Below are positions 48,030 through 59,579 of a stretch of DNA of 64,000 nucleotides, in pieces (within the stretch, counting starts at the first letter, position 1; each line of letters starts with the position of its first letter). Source of the stretch: Brienomyrus brachyistius (Eukaryota; Chordata; Actinopteri; Osteoglossiformes; Mormyridae). The stretch covers positions 9,320,363-9,384,362 of the forward strand of contig NC_064535.1 in NCBI RefSeq assembly GCF_023856365.1, written 5' to 3'. A program made the position numbers and the translations under genes. The notes under the pieces were generated by a model. The model was not told the DNA's origin, made no database searches, and saw only the letters and a list, made by a program, of their open reading frames with translations.

Positions 48030-49854
48030 CTCTACTGGATGGGCAATATGAATATTTTTAAAACTTATTTGTACACAGCGTTTTGCAGCAGTAAACCTTG
48101 AACCTCCCTGCAGTGGATTAATGCCTGGACACATTAATTTTGGCGGACTAACTGCAGACAGGAATGGTTTCAGGTAAATGCTTGGTTATTTTCAGGTCCA
48201 CGTACTTTGTTTTTGGCAAAGCTTCTGTATGACATTAGATATAAAATCTAAGTGTAATTTATGACTGCACAATAAATAGTTTCAGCATCGTCATCACAAA
48301 ATGCGCATTCGCAGTAATGACATCGCATTCGTCGGCGTTGCTTTGCGTCTGCTGACAAGTTGTTTGACTCGCCGTATTGGTAGATCATAAAAAGTTCTAT
48401 TTGGCTGTGGTTTATTTTCGGTAAATTTCATCTCCTGTTTTGTTTGATAAGTACCGCAATAGTAAGTGCAAATATTTCGAATATTGCGATGCGGTACCGC
48501 GCAGCCCTCGTAGAAATATTAGCCGATTGATGACATTGTTACTCATTTTGGGTTTTCAAGTTCGAGCACAATGAAACACAACGAAATTACTTCTGCAGCA
48601 AACCCAAAGGTAATTAACGGTATAATTAGTCAATACAAAATTTAAGCTAAAAAAATAAAATTAATAAAATAATCATACAAAGTGTTGTCTGATTTGTGCT
48701 GGTGGCAGTCTGACCTGTGGACTATTTAAACTAAATGTTTTCCTTTGCTGGTACCAGGCAAGTATGTTTAACAGTAATGGCTCAAAACAGGCTAAGTTGT
48801 TTGAGGATGGGAACTCGACTCTACTCTCTTTATTTTGTAAGAGCACAAAGATTCTTTTCCCTTGTTGAAACTGCGGCCCGCCTTGTGTCATCTCTGGTGA
48901 TGATGCAATGGTGTGGTAGATCATCTTGGGGACACTGGGATTCAGTGACTGCAGAAGCCAGTTTGTTTTTCTCCCTCATCATCCTTCTCTCTGCCCCACT
49001 CCCATGAGATGCATGACCTCCTACTGATGCAAGCTGAACTCTGAGTTCAGCTGGCCTTCAAAGGAGCTTGACCATCTGCAGTCGTAGCGACTGAGAGAGC
49101 AGAGCCCCTTTCCCTGCAGCCAGGAAACTATAAGCTATGTTCTTGGGCTGCTCTGTTGAGAGCTTTGAGTGAGTTGTTGTCGTCGTGATTGTCCTTGTTG
49201 TTGCTGTTGCCGTTGTTGTGTTGTCGTAAATGTTGGACTAATTTCCAAACAAAACTTGGCTACTAACTTTCTTAAACTTCTGTATGTAATTTAAAATCCG
49301 CAATTGTAAGAAATCTTGTCTGACTGGCAAGTCACGTATGATATAATTTTGTGTATATCTGCACGGAGATGGAAGCAATATCAAACTGAGAGACAGTATT
49401 GTAATGTTGCATGGGGTATAATTTACTAAGCTAAGTGAACAGCTTTAGGAGTAGATATGTGGCCCTGTAATAGTGTTTCTCCTGTACAGTGGGCCTGTTT
49501 TATGAATTCTCCGTGGTCTTTCTGTTTTCTGTTTGACAGAGTTTTTGTTTTGGCCAAGTAGTGAAAGATTTATCCCAGAGAAAATAAGACGAGAAGAAAA
49601 TGGTTTCTTTGTGCCAGCTCCTGGGGTGGACGGAACGGGGGGGGGGCACAGGAAGGTTTGAGAAAGCAGTTTGGAAATAGCAATAATGAAGAAAATCGAA
49701 TCCTGTAATTACAAGAAATCCGGAATTATTTGAATTCTCTAGGAAAGGTGTTGATCCTGCCAGCATGCTGTTCTAGCACCAGGTAATGATGCGATCTTGT
49801 TGGAAATCCTTCAGCAAAATACTACTGAAGTAACGGTGAAGTTTTCTGTTTGTA

Positions 49855-49898
<44 letters not shown>

Positions 49899-51375
49899 GG
49901 GGGGGGGAGCGGGAGGCTAATATGATGATAGATGCCATTGTGTTTCCTTGTTTAGCAGTTAAAAAAACATCCCTAGAACTTTTTCCTCCTGCGTGTGATC
50001 ATGTGCCTTTTAAATGTAGTAATGTGTTGTATGATTTTCTTAAAAATCTAAAACTTTTTAAATTATGTTTTTTTTTGGACTCTTCAGTACGTTGGAATGG
50101 AATGAGATGCAGTTGATTTTATAATGCTGTGTGTGTGTGTGTGTGTGTGTGTGTGTCTGTGTGTTTTTGTCATCTTTGCCTGCCGTAGCAAGTAGCGCAG
50201 TAGGAGAGCAGCCTGACCTTTTATTGGGTATAAATTATTCAGACATTCATATTTTTAATTGACATATTAATTTACCCATGCATTAAAAATTGTGGTTATC
50301 TAGCGTGTTGCTGCCTGTGCCGTTGTGTGTTTTGAAGGGTGCAGTTACAACTGAAATTTGATCCTGTCATTGGAGATTTTACCAAATGTACCAAACAGTC
50401 TCTCTTACCTGTCTGAACAGTTTCAGTATAATGTATATCGCTCCTTTCCCTTCTCCTCTGGAACCAGTCCTGGCTTATGAGGTTATGAGGCTTTTTTTAA
50501 TATGTGTGGCTGTCATAATTACCTTGAAAAGAAAGTCATCAATCTGTGCTAATTAGCTTCTGAGAGAGGATGTCTTTATTTTCAAACCCAGTTATTCTGA
50601 CTTTGTGTTTCCTTACTCTTGTAAATCACACTCGAAGTGGATTTCTTCTTTCCCGAATTTGGCGCAAAGACGGACTTCTTTACAACCGGAGCTTTATCTT
50701 TGCCTTTTGTGTTTCTACAGATTAAGGCAGGTATTGTGATGTGAATTCAATTTGAAATTTAGATTAAGCCAGTGAGCGAAAGCAAGGAAAGGGGGTGTCT
50801 GGGGGGCCGGCTTCAGTACTGTACGCACGTCCTTGCGGTCAGAACTTCCCTAGAAATAGACCCATTTCAATTATGAATTCAGTTGAGTCCCTCATCGCAT
50901 GAGCTTACACTCTTGAGGAAGAAAAGGCTTTTCAGTCTCATTGTTCTGTAGCTGCTGGCAGTGATGTGCATAACCAGACTCTTTAGTTGACCATATACAC
51001 TGCATTTTTTAATTTTACGTTTTAAGATTGCACATTTAGCAAAACTTTGGAAATATTTGCTTGTTGCAGATTTGAAAATATATTTTTCCACGTTGGAAAT
51101 TTAAATGAAGTATTTTTCTGAAGGGTATGATTGTGTAAATATTTTTCCATAAACATGAGATCTCACTACTGACAGTTTTTTTTTTTTTGCTAGTATTTTA
51201 ATTTCCTTCCTTTTATCCTTGTTGCAGGTTTTGTGCAGTTGTGATATTAATAAAACTAAAATACTAAAAAGGCTTAAATGACTTTAAATTCACCCTTTAT
51301 CAATGTGAACTTTTTGCATTCGTTTGAATTCTAAGAGTGTGCAGTATTAATTAAATCAACATAAAAAAATTTAAG
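48030..51375. other. Intronic stretch with (TG)n tracts and candidate conserved block
   Basis: No gene recognised. (TG)n at about 49857-49894 followed by a G run, and (TG)n at about 50128-50156. G run at 49638-49646. The stretch at 50480-50715 is repeat-free, with CATAATTACC and TGCTAATTAGC homeodomain-like words, and could be an enhancer. At 48270-48510 GCGATGCGGTACCGCGC and ATATTTCGAATATTGCGATG hint at a decayed repeat. Confidence 0.35.
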
Positions 51376-51718
51376 GGGGCGGCATGGTGGTGCAGTGGTT
51401 AGCACTGTTGCCTCACACCTCTGGGACCCGGGTTCGAGTCTCCGCCTGGGTCACATGTGTGTGGAGTTTGCATGTTCTCCCCATGTCGTCGTGGGGTTTC
51501 CTCCGGGTACTCCGGTTTCCCCCCACAGTCCAAAAACATGCTGAGGCTAATTGGAGTTGCTAAAATTCTCGTAGGTGTGCATGTGTGAGTGACTGATGCG
51601 TGAGTGTGCCCTGCGATGAGCTGGCCCCCCATCCTGGGTTGTTTCCTGCCCCATTGCTTCCGGGATAGGCTGCAGACCCCCTGTGACCCAGAGCGGTTTG
51701 GAAAATGGATGGATGGAT
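51376..51718 (+). repeat. Family B SINE, plus strand, best reference copy
   Basis: A box TGGTTAGCACTG (51396-51407) and B box GGTTCGAGTCTCC (51431-51443) form an intact-looking RNA polymerase III promoter. The body carries CATGTTCTCCCCATGTCGTC, CTCCGGGTACTCCGG, CCACAGTCCAAAAACATGC and a tail GGAAAATGGATGGATGGAT. All other family B entries in this annotation were recognised by comparison with this copy. Confidence 0.88.
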
Positions 51719-54212
51719 AAAAACTTTAATAATTCACACCCCATTTTCATCACACAAAACATTTTTACAAGTTAACCAAAAATAGAAATTAGAGCTAGAC
51801 ATTAAAACATTTTAAAGAAAGTTTTGTGTGTGTGTGTGTGTGTATTCTGTGACCTTGACTTACTTTCCTGACACATTTTTTTAGACTTCAGTATTATAAT
51901 GTTTTGGTTACTCTCCATTACCCCTCATTAAGGATCTCTTTTAAATAATTTCACATCAAATATAAGCTCAGTATGTGTGTGATATACTGATTGTGCTTTT
52001 TTTTCCATTATAGCAGCTCCTATAATAATCATGTAATTATCTGTTGACTGGAAAGGGAAACTGTTTGCATGCTGAAGCATTGAATATCTGGCATGATTTC
52101 ATTTTGAACTTCCCTCCCCTCCCATCACCTGACTCCCTCCCCCATCTTGCTATGCCAAACGCTTGGTTGCATGCCCCCCCCCAACCCCCCTGCTCCTTCA
52201 GGACATGCCCATGATCAATAAGTGTGTCTTGGGCTAAAGCCAAACCTCAACACAACTGAAGAACGGCGCTTTGGGATTGTGGTTGAATTCCGACCCTAGC
52301 GCTAAAAATACTGGCAGCCTCTGCTGCTTTGGCCGTCGATATTTGGCGGTTAAGTTGCCCGCTTGAGGGTACAACTCCTTGGCTCTCTGAGATTCCCCTT
52401 GTGCACCCCCCCCCCCCCCCCCCACATTTTCCAGGTGTGTGGGCGGGGAGAGTCCGTTACTGCTCCTCCCATTTTTCATGAACCCTCCAAGAGTCATCTG
52501 CCCTATTTACACGTGTAAATACCGAACGCATCTTGGAGGTCAGGCACCCCGGAACGAGGCCCGTGTTGATAACGTCTGTGCTGCGCTCGGATAAGCCCAG
52601 GAGAGCGGTGGCCCGGTATGCTTGATAAATGAGACAAATAGCCAGGAAGGTAAAGCCTCATTCAGGGACAGGAAGATTAATCAAGGCTAACTGATGATGC
52701 TCTTTGTTGCAGCATTTTGAAACAGCACTAGATTTCCCCCCCCTCTCCTTGCATCCATTACCACCCATGCAGATGAATGCTATTTATGAGCAGAGGGTAC
52801 AGTACCAACCATTAGGAGGTGCTGAGTATGTGTGAAGAATTCACGAGGTAGTACTCGTATCTTCTGCATCGCTAAGGTGCTGAACTGTCTAAATTAGCAA
52901 GTCCGGATATTGGCTATTGTGGTAAAAATACTAATCCACAGCTTTTGATCTCCACTCTAAATATTCAATTCTCAGTATTGAATATTTAAAGTACAGCTCA
53001 CTATTTAACAAGCCTCTTTTATATGCTGCTGCTGCATTTAATTGCCTTAATATTTTCTCACACCCAGTGTCCTGGAAATGGTTTGGCGTCACTTCTGCAG
53101 CCCTTTGCTTGGAGTGTAGAGGACAAATTTGGCTTGTGCTGGAGCTAGATTTTTTGGGGGCGGGGGTGGGGGGAGGTTTTGGAGCTAAAATCTATACATA
53201 AATTTCCTCCAGCTATGTATAATACCCGAAAACCTGCTTGCTTCACCACCTGCTGCCTCTGTTATATTCTGCCACGATAGGCATTGTTCATAATCTCTAA
53301 CAAACAGCATACTGACAGGCGGGATGGAGATCTATAATCTATGAAAGTTTGTGAATACGACGGTTCCCTCTAATGGTTAGAACGTGTCAGTACAGTTGGG
53401 CATTTAGTCTTAAATTTGCTTTTTAAAATCATATTTTTGTGTTACTAGTAGAACATGACCTCATCCAGCTGCATTATACATTCATCCATGAATACAGCTA
53501 ATCACTTTTTTTTTGGAATATGATCACAGTAGCAACTTTTTTTCCCAAAGTCACTTATAAATAATCCACTATTTCGCGCCCTTTATCTATAAATGAGAAA
53601 TCATAAATGTGCAATAACTTTCCTCATAACTGCTACTGGTTAAGGTAATAAAAAATTAAATATAGCAGTAGTTTTGTGTACCAATGTGTTCCTCTAACAC
53701 CCTCTGTCCAGAACCTACACATAAAGTCTTAATCATGTATTTATACAGACTGGTATATTATTGAATGAATTCAGCGTAAGTTCCTTTTCCAAACATACAG
53801 TTAAAGGGACCCTCTGGTCACAAATTCAGTGGCTGCTGAAGAGGTGTAATCGGTGGGTTAGCTGTAAACTTGGGTTAGAACAGTAAATATATGATTCATG
53901 GATCCAGGGGAGTTTAGTAAATGCCACCCACAGCATATGGTATTACATATGGACTGTGTACTTCCTGAGGTCTTAATGTCTTTTTAAGGGGAATTACACC
54001 AATAGTTGTATTAAGTTCACTCTTTACACCATCAGACATTTTCTAGTGTATATGAAGGAAATCACATTATGTAAGATGTTTCCTGAAAAATTCTATTCCA
54101 TAAAAATGTTTCCATATACCGAGTTGAACTGAGAAATCTGCAAATGATGATTTATTTTTTTAAATCTGATGTCAGTTCGGCTCCCGCCTCACATATTCTA
54201 GACCCGGTGGGG
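51719..54212. other. Intronic stretch upstream of the CtBP2 coding exon
   Basis: No gene recognised. (TG)n at 51825-51842 and an 18-base C run at 52406-52423. The stretch at 52490-52735 is repeat-free, contains TTGATAAATGAGACAAATAG and GGAAGATTAATCAAGGCTAA, and reads like a regulatory block. Its conservation is untested. Confidence 0.35.
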
Positions 54213-54368
54213 GTCAATCTTATCCGTAAAGAGCCGGTGTGTACACAGGCTTTTCAAACCCAGGTGTGAGGACACTTCAGCCAATCAGTCCTCTAATTAG
54301 TAATCAGTTAGGGAGCTGCAGCAAAACCCCCCCCCACACACACGACGGACTTTTCTGGATAAGATTGC
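54213..54368. mobile_element. Short inverted-repeat element just upstream of the CtBP2 exon
   Basis: CAATCTTATCCG at 54215-54226 is mirrored by TGGATAAGATTG at 54356-54367, matching in 11 of 12 positions. The interior (GAGGACACTTCAGCCAATCA, then GTCCTCTAATTAGTAATC) resembles a common teleost interspersed repeat. It ends 118 bases before the predicted splice acceptor, so it lies in the intron's acceptor-proximal region. Confidence 0.55.
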
Positions 54369-54486
54369 CCGCCCATGTTGTAGACGGCAAATCCATGTGC
54401 TTCCAGTATTTGTATACTGTCAATGTATAACATTAAAAGACACACAAGCAAATTGCGCCCTAACGGTTCTGCGCGGCTGTCTGCAG

Positions 54487-54574
54487 ACGCATCGCGGCGG
54501 CATGCTCCGTGAAGGACGGCGGGCAGCACGCTAGGTTCCTGAAGGTCAGCTTGGTTTCCTGCCGCACCTCCGCC
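54487..54574 (+). other. ctbp2: 5' UTR part of the CtBP2 coding exon
   Basis: A CTGTCTGCAG acceptor ends at 54486, with a possible branch point CCCTAAC at 54458-54464. The pyrimidine tract is modest. Between the acceptor and the start codon the CtBP2 frame is open for 29 codons with no in-frame ATG. A 10-codon upstream ORF in another frame starts at 54502 and stops at 54534. If transcription began within this exon, the acceptor would not be used. Confidence 0.5.
54502..54534 (+). other. Upstream ORF in the CtBP2 leader
   Basis: An ATG followed by nine sense codons (MLREGRRAAR) and TAG, ending 40 bases before the CtBP2 start codon and out of frame with it. Such an ORF could lower or tune CtBP2 translation. 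Whether it is translated cannot be told from sequence. Confidence 0.4.
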
Positions 54575-54632
54575 ATGGCTTTGGCTGACAAGCACAAAGT
54601 GAAACGGCAGCGTTTGGACAGGATTTGCGAAG
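54575..54632 (+). CDS. ctbp2: CtBP2 first coding exon (partial gene)
   Basis: The exon encodes MALADKHKVKRQRLDRICE plus the first base of the next codon, then GTAAG. This matches the CtBP2-specific N-terminus of vertebrates, which differs from human CtBP2 at position 4 (alanine for valine). CtBP1 isoforms start differently, so the gene is ctbp2 and not ctbp1. CtBP2 is a nuclear NAD(H)-binding corepressor that recruits histone-modifying enzymes to PxDLS-containing transcription factors. The basic stretch retains lysines 6, 8 and 10, reported p300 acetylation sites linked to nuclear localisation. The phase-1 junction fits the known glycine codon split. The dehydrogenase-fold exons are not in the window. 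Teleosts have two ctbp2-type paralogues; I cannot tell which this is. Confidence 0.92.
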
Positions 54633-57600
54633 GTAAGATCACACCAAACCTCCCCAAATATCACGGCTGCCGTATTTGTTCGTGTGTTTGAAACAAAGTA
54701 CTTTGAGTTACGGTCCTTCCGTTGGCCACACTGGGTCATTCCATTATCGACCTGATTTCCAGCCAGACGTGGGTGCCTGGTTGCTCGTTTTAATATAATC
54801 TGCGGACCTCGATTTTATTCAGAGTAGACTGTGGTTGTTCGGGACCCTGAACTGAAAATCCATTGGCTTTCCTACTATCTCATTACTAAACACTCAACTC
54901 AGAAAACTACCTTAACTGAACCTGTTTAACCTCCCCCCTAAGTACTTAGCGATGTAATAGGAACTTTGAGTCAAGCCCATGTCAACATTAACAGCTGTGG
55001 TATATGCTGCACCACGTGTCACAAGGTTACAACTACAGGAAATCGGCAGGGATGTTCCGGTGGAGATTGGGGGTCTTGTTCTTGACAGGAAGGGCTACCA
55101 TACAGAACATCCATTTTTCACCAGGGATTGACTCTTTGTCTAATGTGTGGTCTTGGCAAAAACATGGATCCTGCTGTAGGGGATAGAGCAGTATGTGGAG
55201 TTTGGTGACGATACCTGCAGCTGGCCTAGTACTTATAAGCTGCAAGCTGTTTTTTATATTTACAATTGATGCTGCAGAGGGTGGCTTGTCCTTCTAAGAA
55301 AGTGATTTCCATTGAGGTTGGCTGGTTCAGTAGTAAGCACAGTCTTACATGGTGTATGCTGCACACTGGGAGATCCCAAAAGAGTTTGGGCTTATTTTAC
55401 CAGGAATGACAATTTCCACAGAAATCCATTTAGGTGCCTTTAAAAATGACACAGAAATGGTAAATTGTGCTGTTCCAGCTTGTGATTCCGGAACTCCTTT
55501 CACGTGAAGTTGTGTGACTTAACCGATGTTTTGCTAAAATATTGAGAAGGTGTCCTTTCTGTATTCTGTAATACTAACTGGGAGGAGGTCTCAAATTCTT
55601 TATCGTTTGAACTACACAAGGACTAGTCATTCTTTAACCAATGTACAGGCATCTTGTCTCTGTTATTGTTTGTGAGCCAGGCAGCAGTGGTCCAATGTCT
55701 CCAGAACCATAACAAGCTTTTCATAAAATTACAAGATCCTTACTTGCAGAAGTTTACCGCAATGCTACTTTCCTGAAGGGATCTGGTGAAGAACTCCTCT
55801 CTTCTCCAGCTGGTTTCTATATTCTTTTGTGGCTGATAAAAATGACCCGATGCAGCAGTGACTAATTGTCTGCCTTTTTTTGGTTTTATTATTCTGGCCC
55901 GTGGTACCAAAATTAAGATGACTAACGATTGATTATACAAACTCTTGGTCTATTTTTGTCCAGTTTTTTTTAGAAGTATTTGATTAAAAGATAACTCTAT
56001 TAAAGCTTTTTAGACTTATTCAGTTAGTGATTTCCTTAACTATTGTACAAACAATTGTTGCATTGTGTAGATTTTAATAATCGTTACCTGTATGTCCTGG
56101 TGGATTTTGTTGGGGAAAGAGAATTTTGAAATGGAAATTCTGGCCAGTTGTTGGGGGGGGGGATGGCTCACGTGTGCCTGTGTATTGTACCTGTTCGAAC
56201 ACATTGGGGGCCTGCAAATTGCATTCGCAGCAGGAGCTACCCAGCATCCTGAGCCACAGCTGCAGGCTCCCTGGTCCTCAGCAAGCCTTTAATTGCAATT
56301 ATACGAGAGTCACAGAACCACCACTTTGATGTCCAACTTGCAGACCCTGGGAGCAGAAACAGGCCCACGCCTGCCTAGGAAAATGGGGAGTGGGGGGGGG
56401 GCATGGTGAGGCAGAACCGTGAGGTCCCAGTGTGGATTACTTTAATCTGGTTTGATGCTCCCAGATATGTTTCTGGGCGACTGGTTGCAGAGCTGAGCCC
56501 TGTAATAAAGTGGAGGACTTGCCCAACTCTGGTACTGATTATGTTGAAATAGGTTTTGTTTTTTAAGGCTCTACAGTTTTCCTGCTTGGTTGCTGTTTTT
56601 GGATCGATGCTTTTATGACCTACGAGAGGGAGTGGCGACTTCTGATTGGGTGGGAATCTGGATCCAGCCTCCAGATTTTTCCCTGATCCAGTCCTCTTCA
56701 GCCTGATTTAGGCTTTAATAAATGAAGCTGTTTTAGTGCCTTTGTGACCTAAAGCTGTAACCTGACTTCCTCTGCAGGCTGTAGTCTGTGCCGGGGGGGC
56801 TTTTTTGAGGGTGTTCTTTAAGGAAAAAACACTCTTTTCCTATTCCTGTGGCGTAGCCCTGATGAGGGCCACAAATGGCCGACTGTCACCACGAGGCTGG
56901 AGGAAGGACAGCGGATGCAGCAAAGTGCCAAAGCCCGCGAGAATTTTAATATGATGCACTTATGAAATGAGGACCTTGTGTAGCTTATGGACCGAGCCCT
57001 TTCTACCTTCTGTGTAAAACAAGAAATTGATTTATTCAATCAAAGCAAATTACTCAAAATAATGAATAAAACGTCGTAAAAATCCTCGTCATTAGGCGTT
57101 AAGCTTGGCCATCGGTGAACCCCAAAAATCACGGGAGGGCAAAACTTCGTTTTTGTCTTTCGAACTGTACAGTTCGTCCATGAAGTGATCTAATCATAGA
57201 TAACGTTCTCCTCTTCCCTAGCTAGCTGCACTGTTTAAGTCCTCCCCTGTACTGCCTTGCTTTTAACCCCACTATTAATTAGTTGATTGGGTGCAGGTGC
57301 GCCCCCTGGGGACCACTCGGGGCGCTGCACACTCGCCCGGGGTTGACGACGCTCTGGGGAATTGTCCCCAGTCTGCGCTGCTGCCATGTAATTGTACGCC
57401 CGGAAACTACCTCCTCGCAGTTCTACAGATACTGTTACAATTTGGCAAAATGTTCTAATAGTACAATGTCTAACAAATGAGACTGAATTGAAAAAGCTGA
57501 TAATGATATATTTTGTGTAATATAATTCTTCTATAAGGACAGTCCTATTTATTATCATTGATAGTAAGGACCTGGTCGTCCCTCTGGCATTCAAAGAAAA

Positions 57601-58049
57601 TGCCATTGAAATGATCTTCATGTTGGTATATAACAACACTGCGTCTATAAAAGTGTGTCATCGTAGCCGGTTCAGAATCTCCTAAAATCATCTGAGAATT
57701 CTCAGCGACCGTCCAACACACACACCCATTTTTTTTTTACTTGATCACTACGCCACCCAATACTCAGTTTGGCTAATCAATACCACATTGAATTGTATAA
57801 CCAATTAAGTTAATGAATTTAGCTGGTGGATGAATGTAACAAATACATGGAATGGCTGAGGTGCCCCTGTGGAGAGGTTTGGGAACTGAAGCTGTGTTCA
57901 TCTAGCTGTCCAACAAAGTATCAGTGGTTTTGGAGAACAAAAGAAACTCTTATTTATTTATTATGTAACTTTGTATATGTTTATTAATGTGTGATTTGCA
58001 TATCTTCTAATGTTAAAGGCCTTTGTGCAGAACTGTGCATCGCTCTTCC
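54633..58049. other. ctbp2 intron, no recognisable elements
   Basis: Begins with the GTAAGATC donor. No gene is recognised. G runs at 56153-56162 and 56391-56401. CpG-richer text at 57230-57430 (CACTCGGGGCGCTGCACACT, CGCCCGGGGTTGACGACGC) is repeat-free and unexplained. Confidence 0.4.
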
Positions 58050-58215
58050 AACCGCTTTTGCTGGTCGGTGTTGCAGGGAGCCTGGAGATGCACAGGGCAC
58101 AGGGCACAGAGCTGGATTAATCCCTGCATGGAACACCAGTCTGTCAGTCGTGCACTGCTGTCAATTTAGAGACCCCACTTGGCATCATTTTATGAACTAT
58201 ATCAGGAAACCGAAG
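58050..58215 (-). repeat. Family B SINE fragment, minus strand
   Basis: GTCGGTGTTGCAGGGAGCCT, GGCACAGGGCACAGAGCTGG and GCATGGAACACCAGTCTGTC are diverged reverse-orientation counterparts of the 3' half of the family B SINE. Confidence 0.5.
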
Positions 58216-59579
58216 TAGGTGAAGGAAAGCTGGAAGACAAGACGATATATACAGAACCCCCACTCTAGGGATGTGAGCCCCCAGACCACCCATCTGCTGT
58301 ATATATTCAAGAATAAAACTAGTCTTCTTAAGAGTCGTGAGGTTGACTATATGCTTTGATTGTACGCTTTCCTTCACTTATAGACTTCTAGCGGTGGTAT
58401 TGCAGGAATGTGATCTCTTTGCCAGTGTCAGAAGATTAATTATGCGTTTTAAAATGAAAGATGCACAACCAGCATCAACTACAGATGACATAGCCCTTAA
58501 GGGCTGGTATTGAGTTCTGTGTAAGGCACCCAACATCACATCGTGTGACCTTAGACAATATGGCTGCCCTGAATAGGTGTACGTCAGCCAGAGTTATATA
58601 TAGACTCTGAACAAAGCAATTTACAGGCTACTCTCCGCAAAGAGATGATCCCATTTTTCAGTTTTGCTTCATTAGGCAAAGTAATATTTTTCACGAAAAT
58701 CCAAAATATCCGTAGCTTAATATACATTTTTAACGACACGTGGAACTGAAGCATGGAATTAATTTACAGCCTTCGAGTAGAATTTGTGAAAATTACAGTT
58801 TATTTACTTCCGATTTTTATCAGCATTTTCCTCTGCGGGGACAAAATGCTTTTGAGAACACTGCTGGGAAGCATTTAAGATTACAGCTTTTTTTCGTCTA
58901 GTAGGTTTCAAAGGGGAAAAAAATTAAGCATATGTTTTCCCAAGCCTGTGGTTTATGTGAACATCATTAAAACTGAGGTCTTTACTGCTTTTGTTTTTCA
59001 TTCTGCAAATTTGTTTAAGCGTTTTCTTCTTTTTGAAAGCCCAAGCTGTTGTAGCATATTGTTAGTCTGATCTGTATTCATATACAATTTAATAGATCTA
59101 TACTTGTAAGCTGAACTTTCCTGAACCTTAGTTATTTTTTTATTTCATTTTCTTTTTTTAATTTTCTGTTTACTCAAGACTGGTATATTACAACTTAGCA
59201 TTTATTTATAAAATTGTACAAAATTATTCCTGTAGTGTCAAAATAAATTAACATCGTAACCTCGTTTTGCCTAAGCAATTCCAATATTTATGTCCTATAA
59301 TAGATGACTCGCTTAACGCTGTACATAATTACAGGCAGATTTCTTTTTTTTGTGTCAGCCGAAAAAGTGTTTTTCCTTTTAGTAATTTCTGTAGTTTCTG
59401 CAAATCATTTTGGGTATTCTTTCGTTACATGCGTGCACAAAAATTCGCTAACAAACTGCTTTGCACAGAAATGTTTAATAATAATAAGTTATAACGAATG
59501 GGCTTATATATTGCTATCTGTGAAATGTTCTTTTGGTCTGTGTTATCCTGCAAGAAGAGTCATTCTTCACTCTCCTGCT
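58216..59579. other. ctbp2 intron, AT-rich
   Basis: No gene recognised. The short open frames at 59267-59585 look like AT-rich chance frames. Confidence 0.45.

Noticed and set aside
54308..54739. 143-codon minus-strand frame overlapping the CtBP2 exon
   Set aside because: It is the shadow of a GC-rich exon and the adjacent element; the plus-strand frame has clear protein identity and a splice donor.
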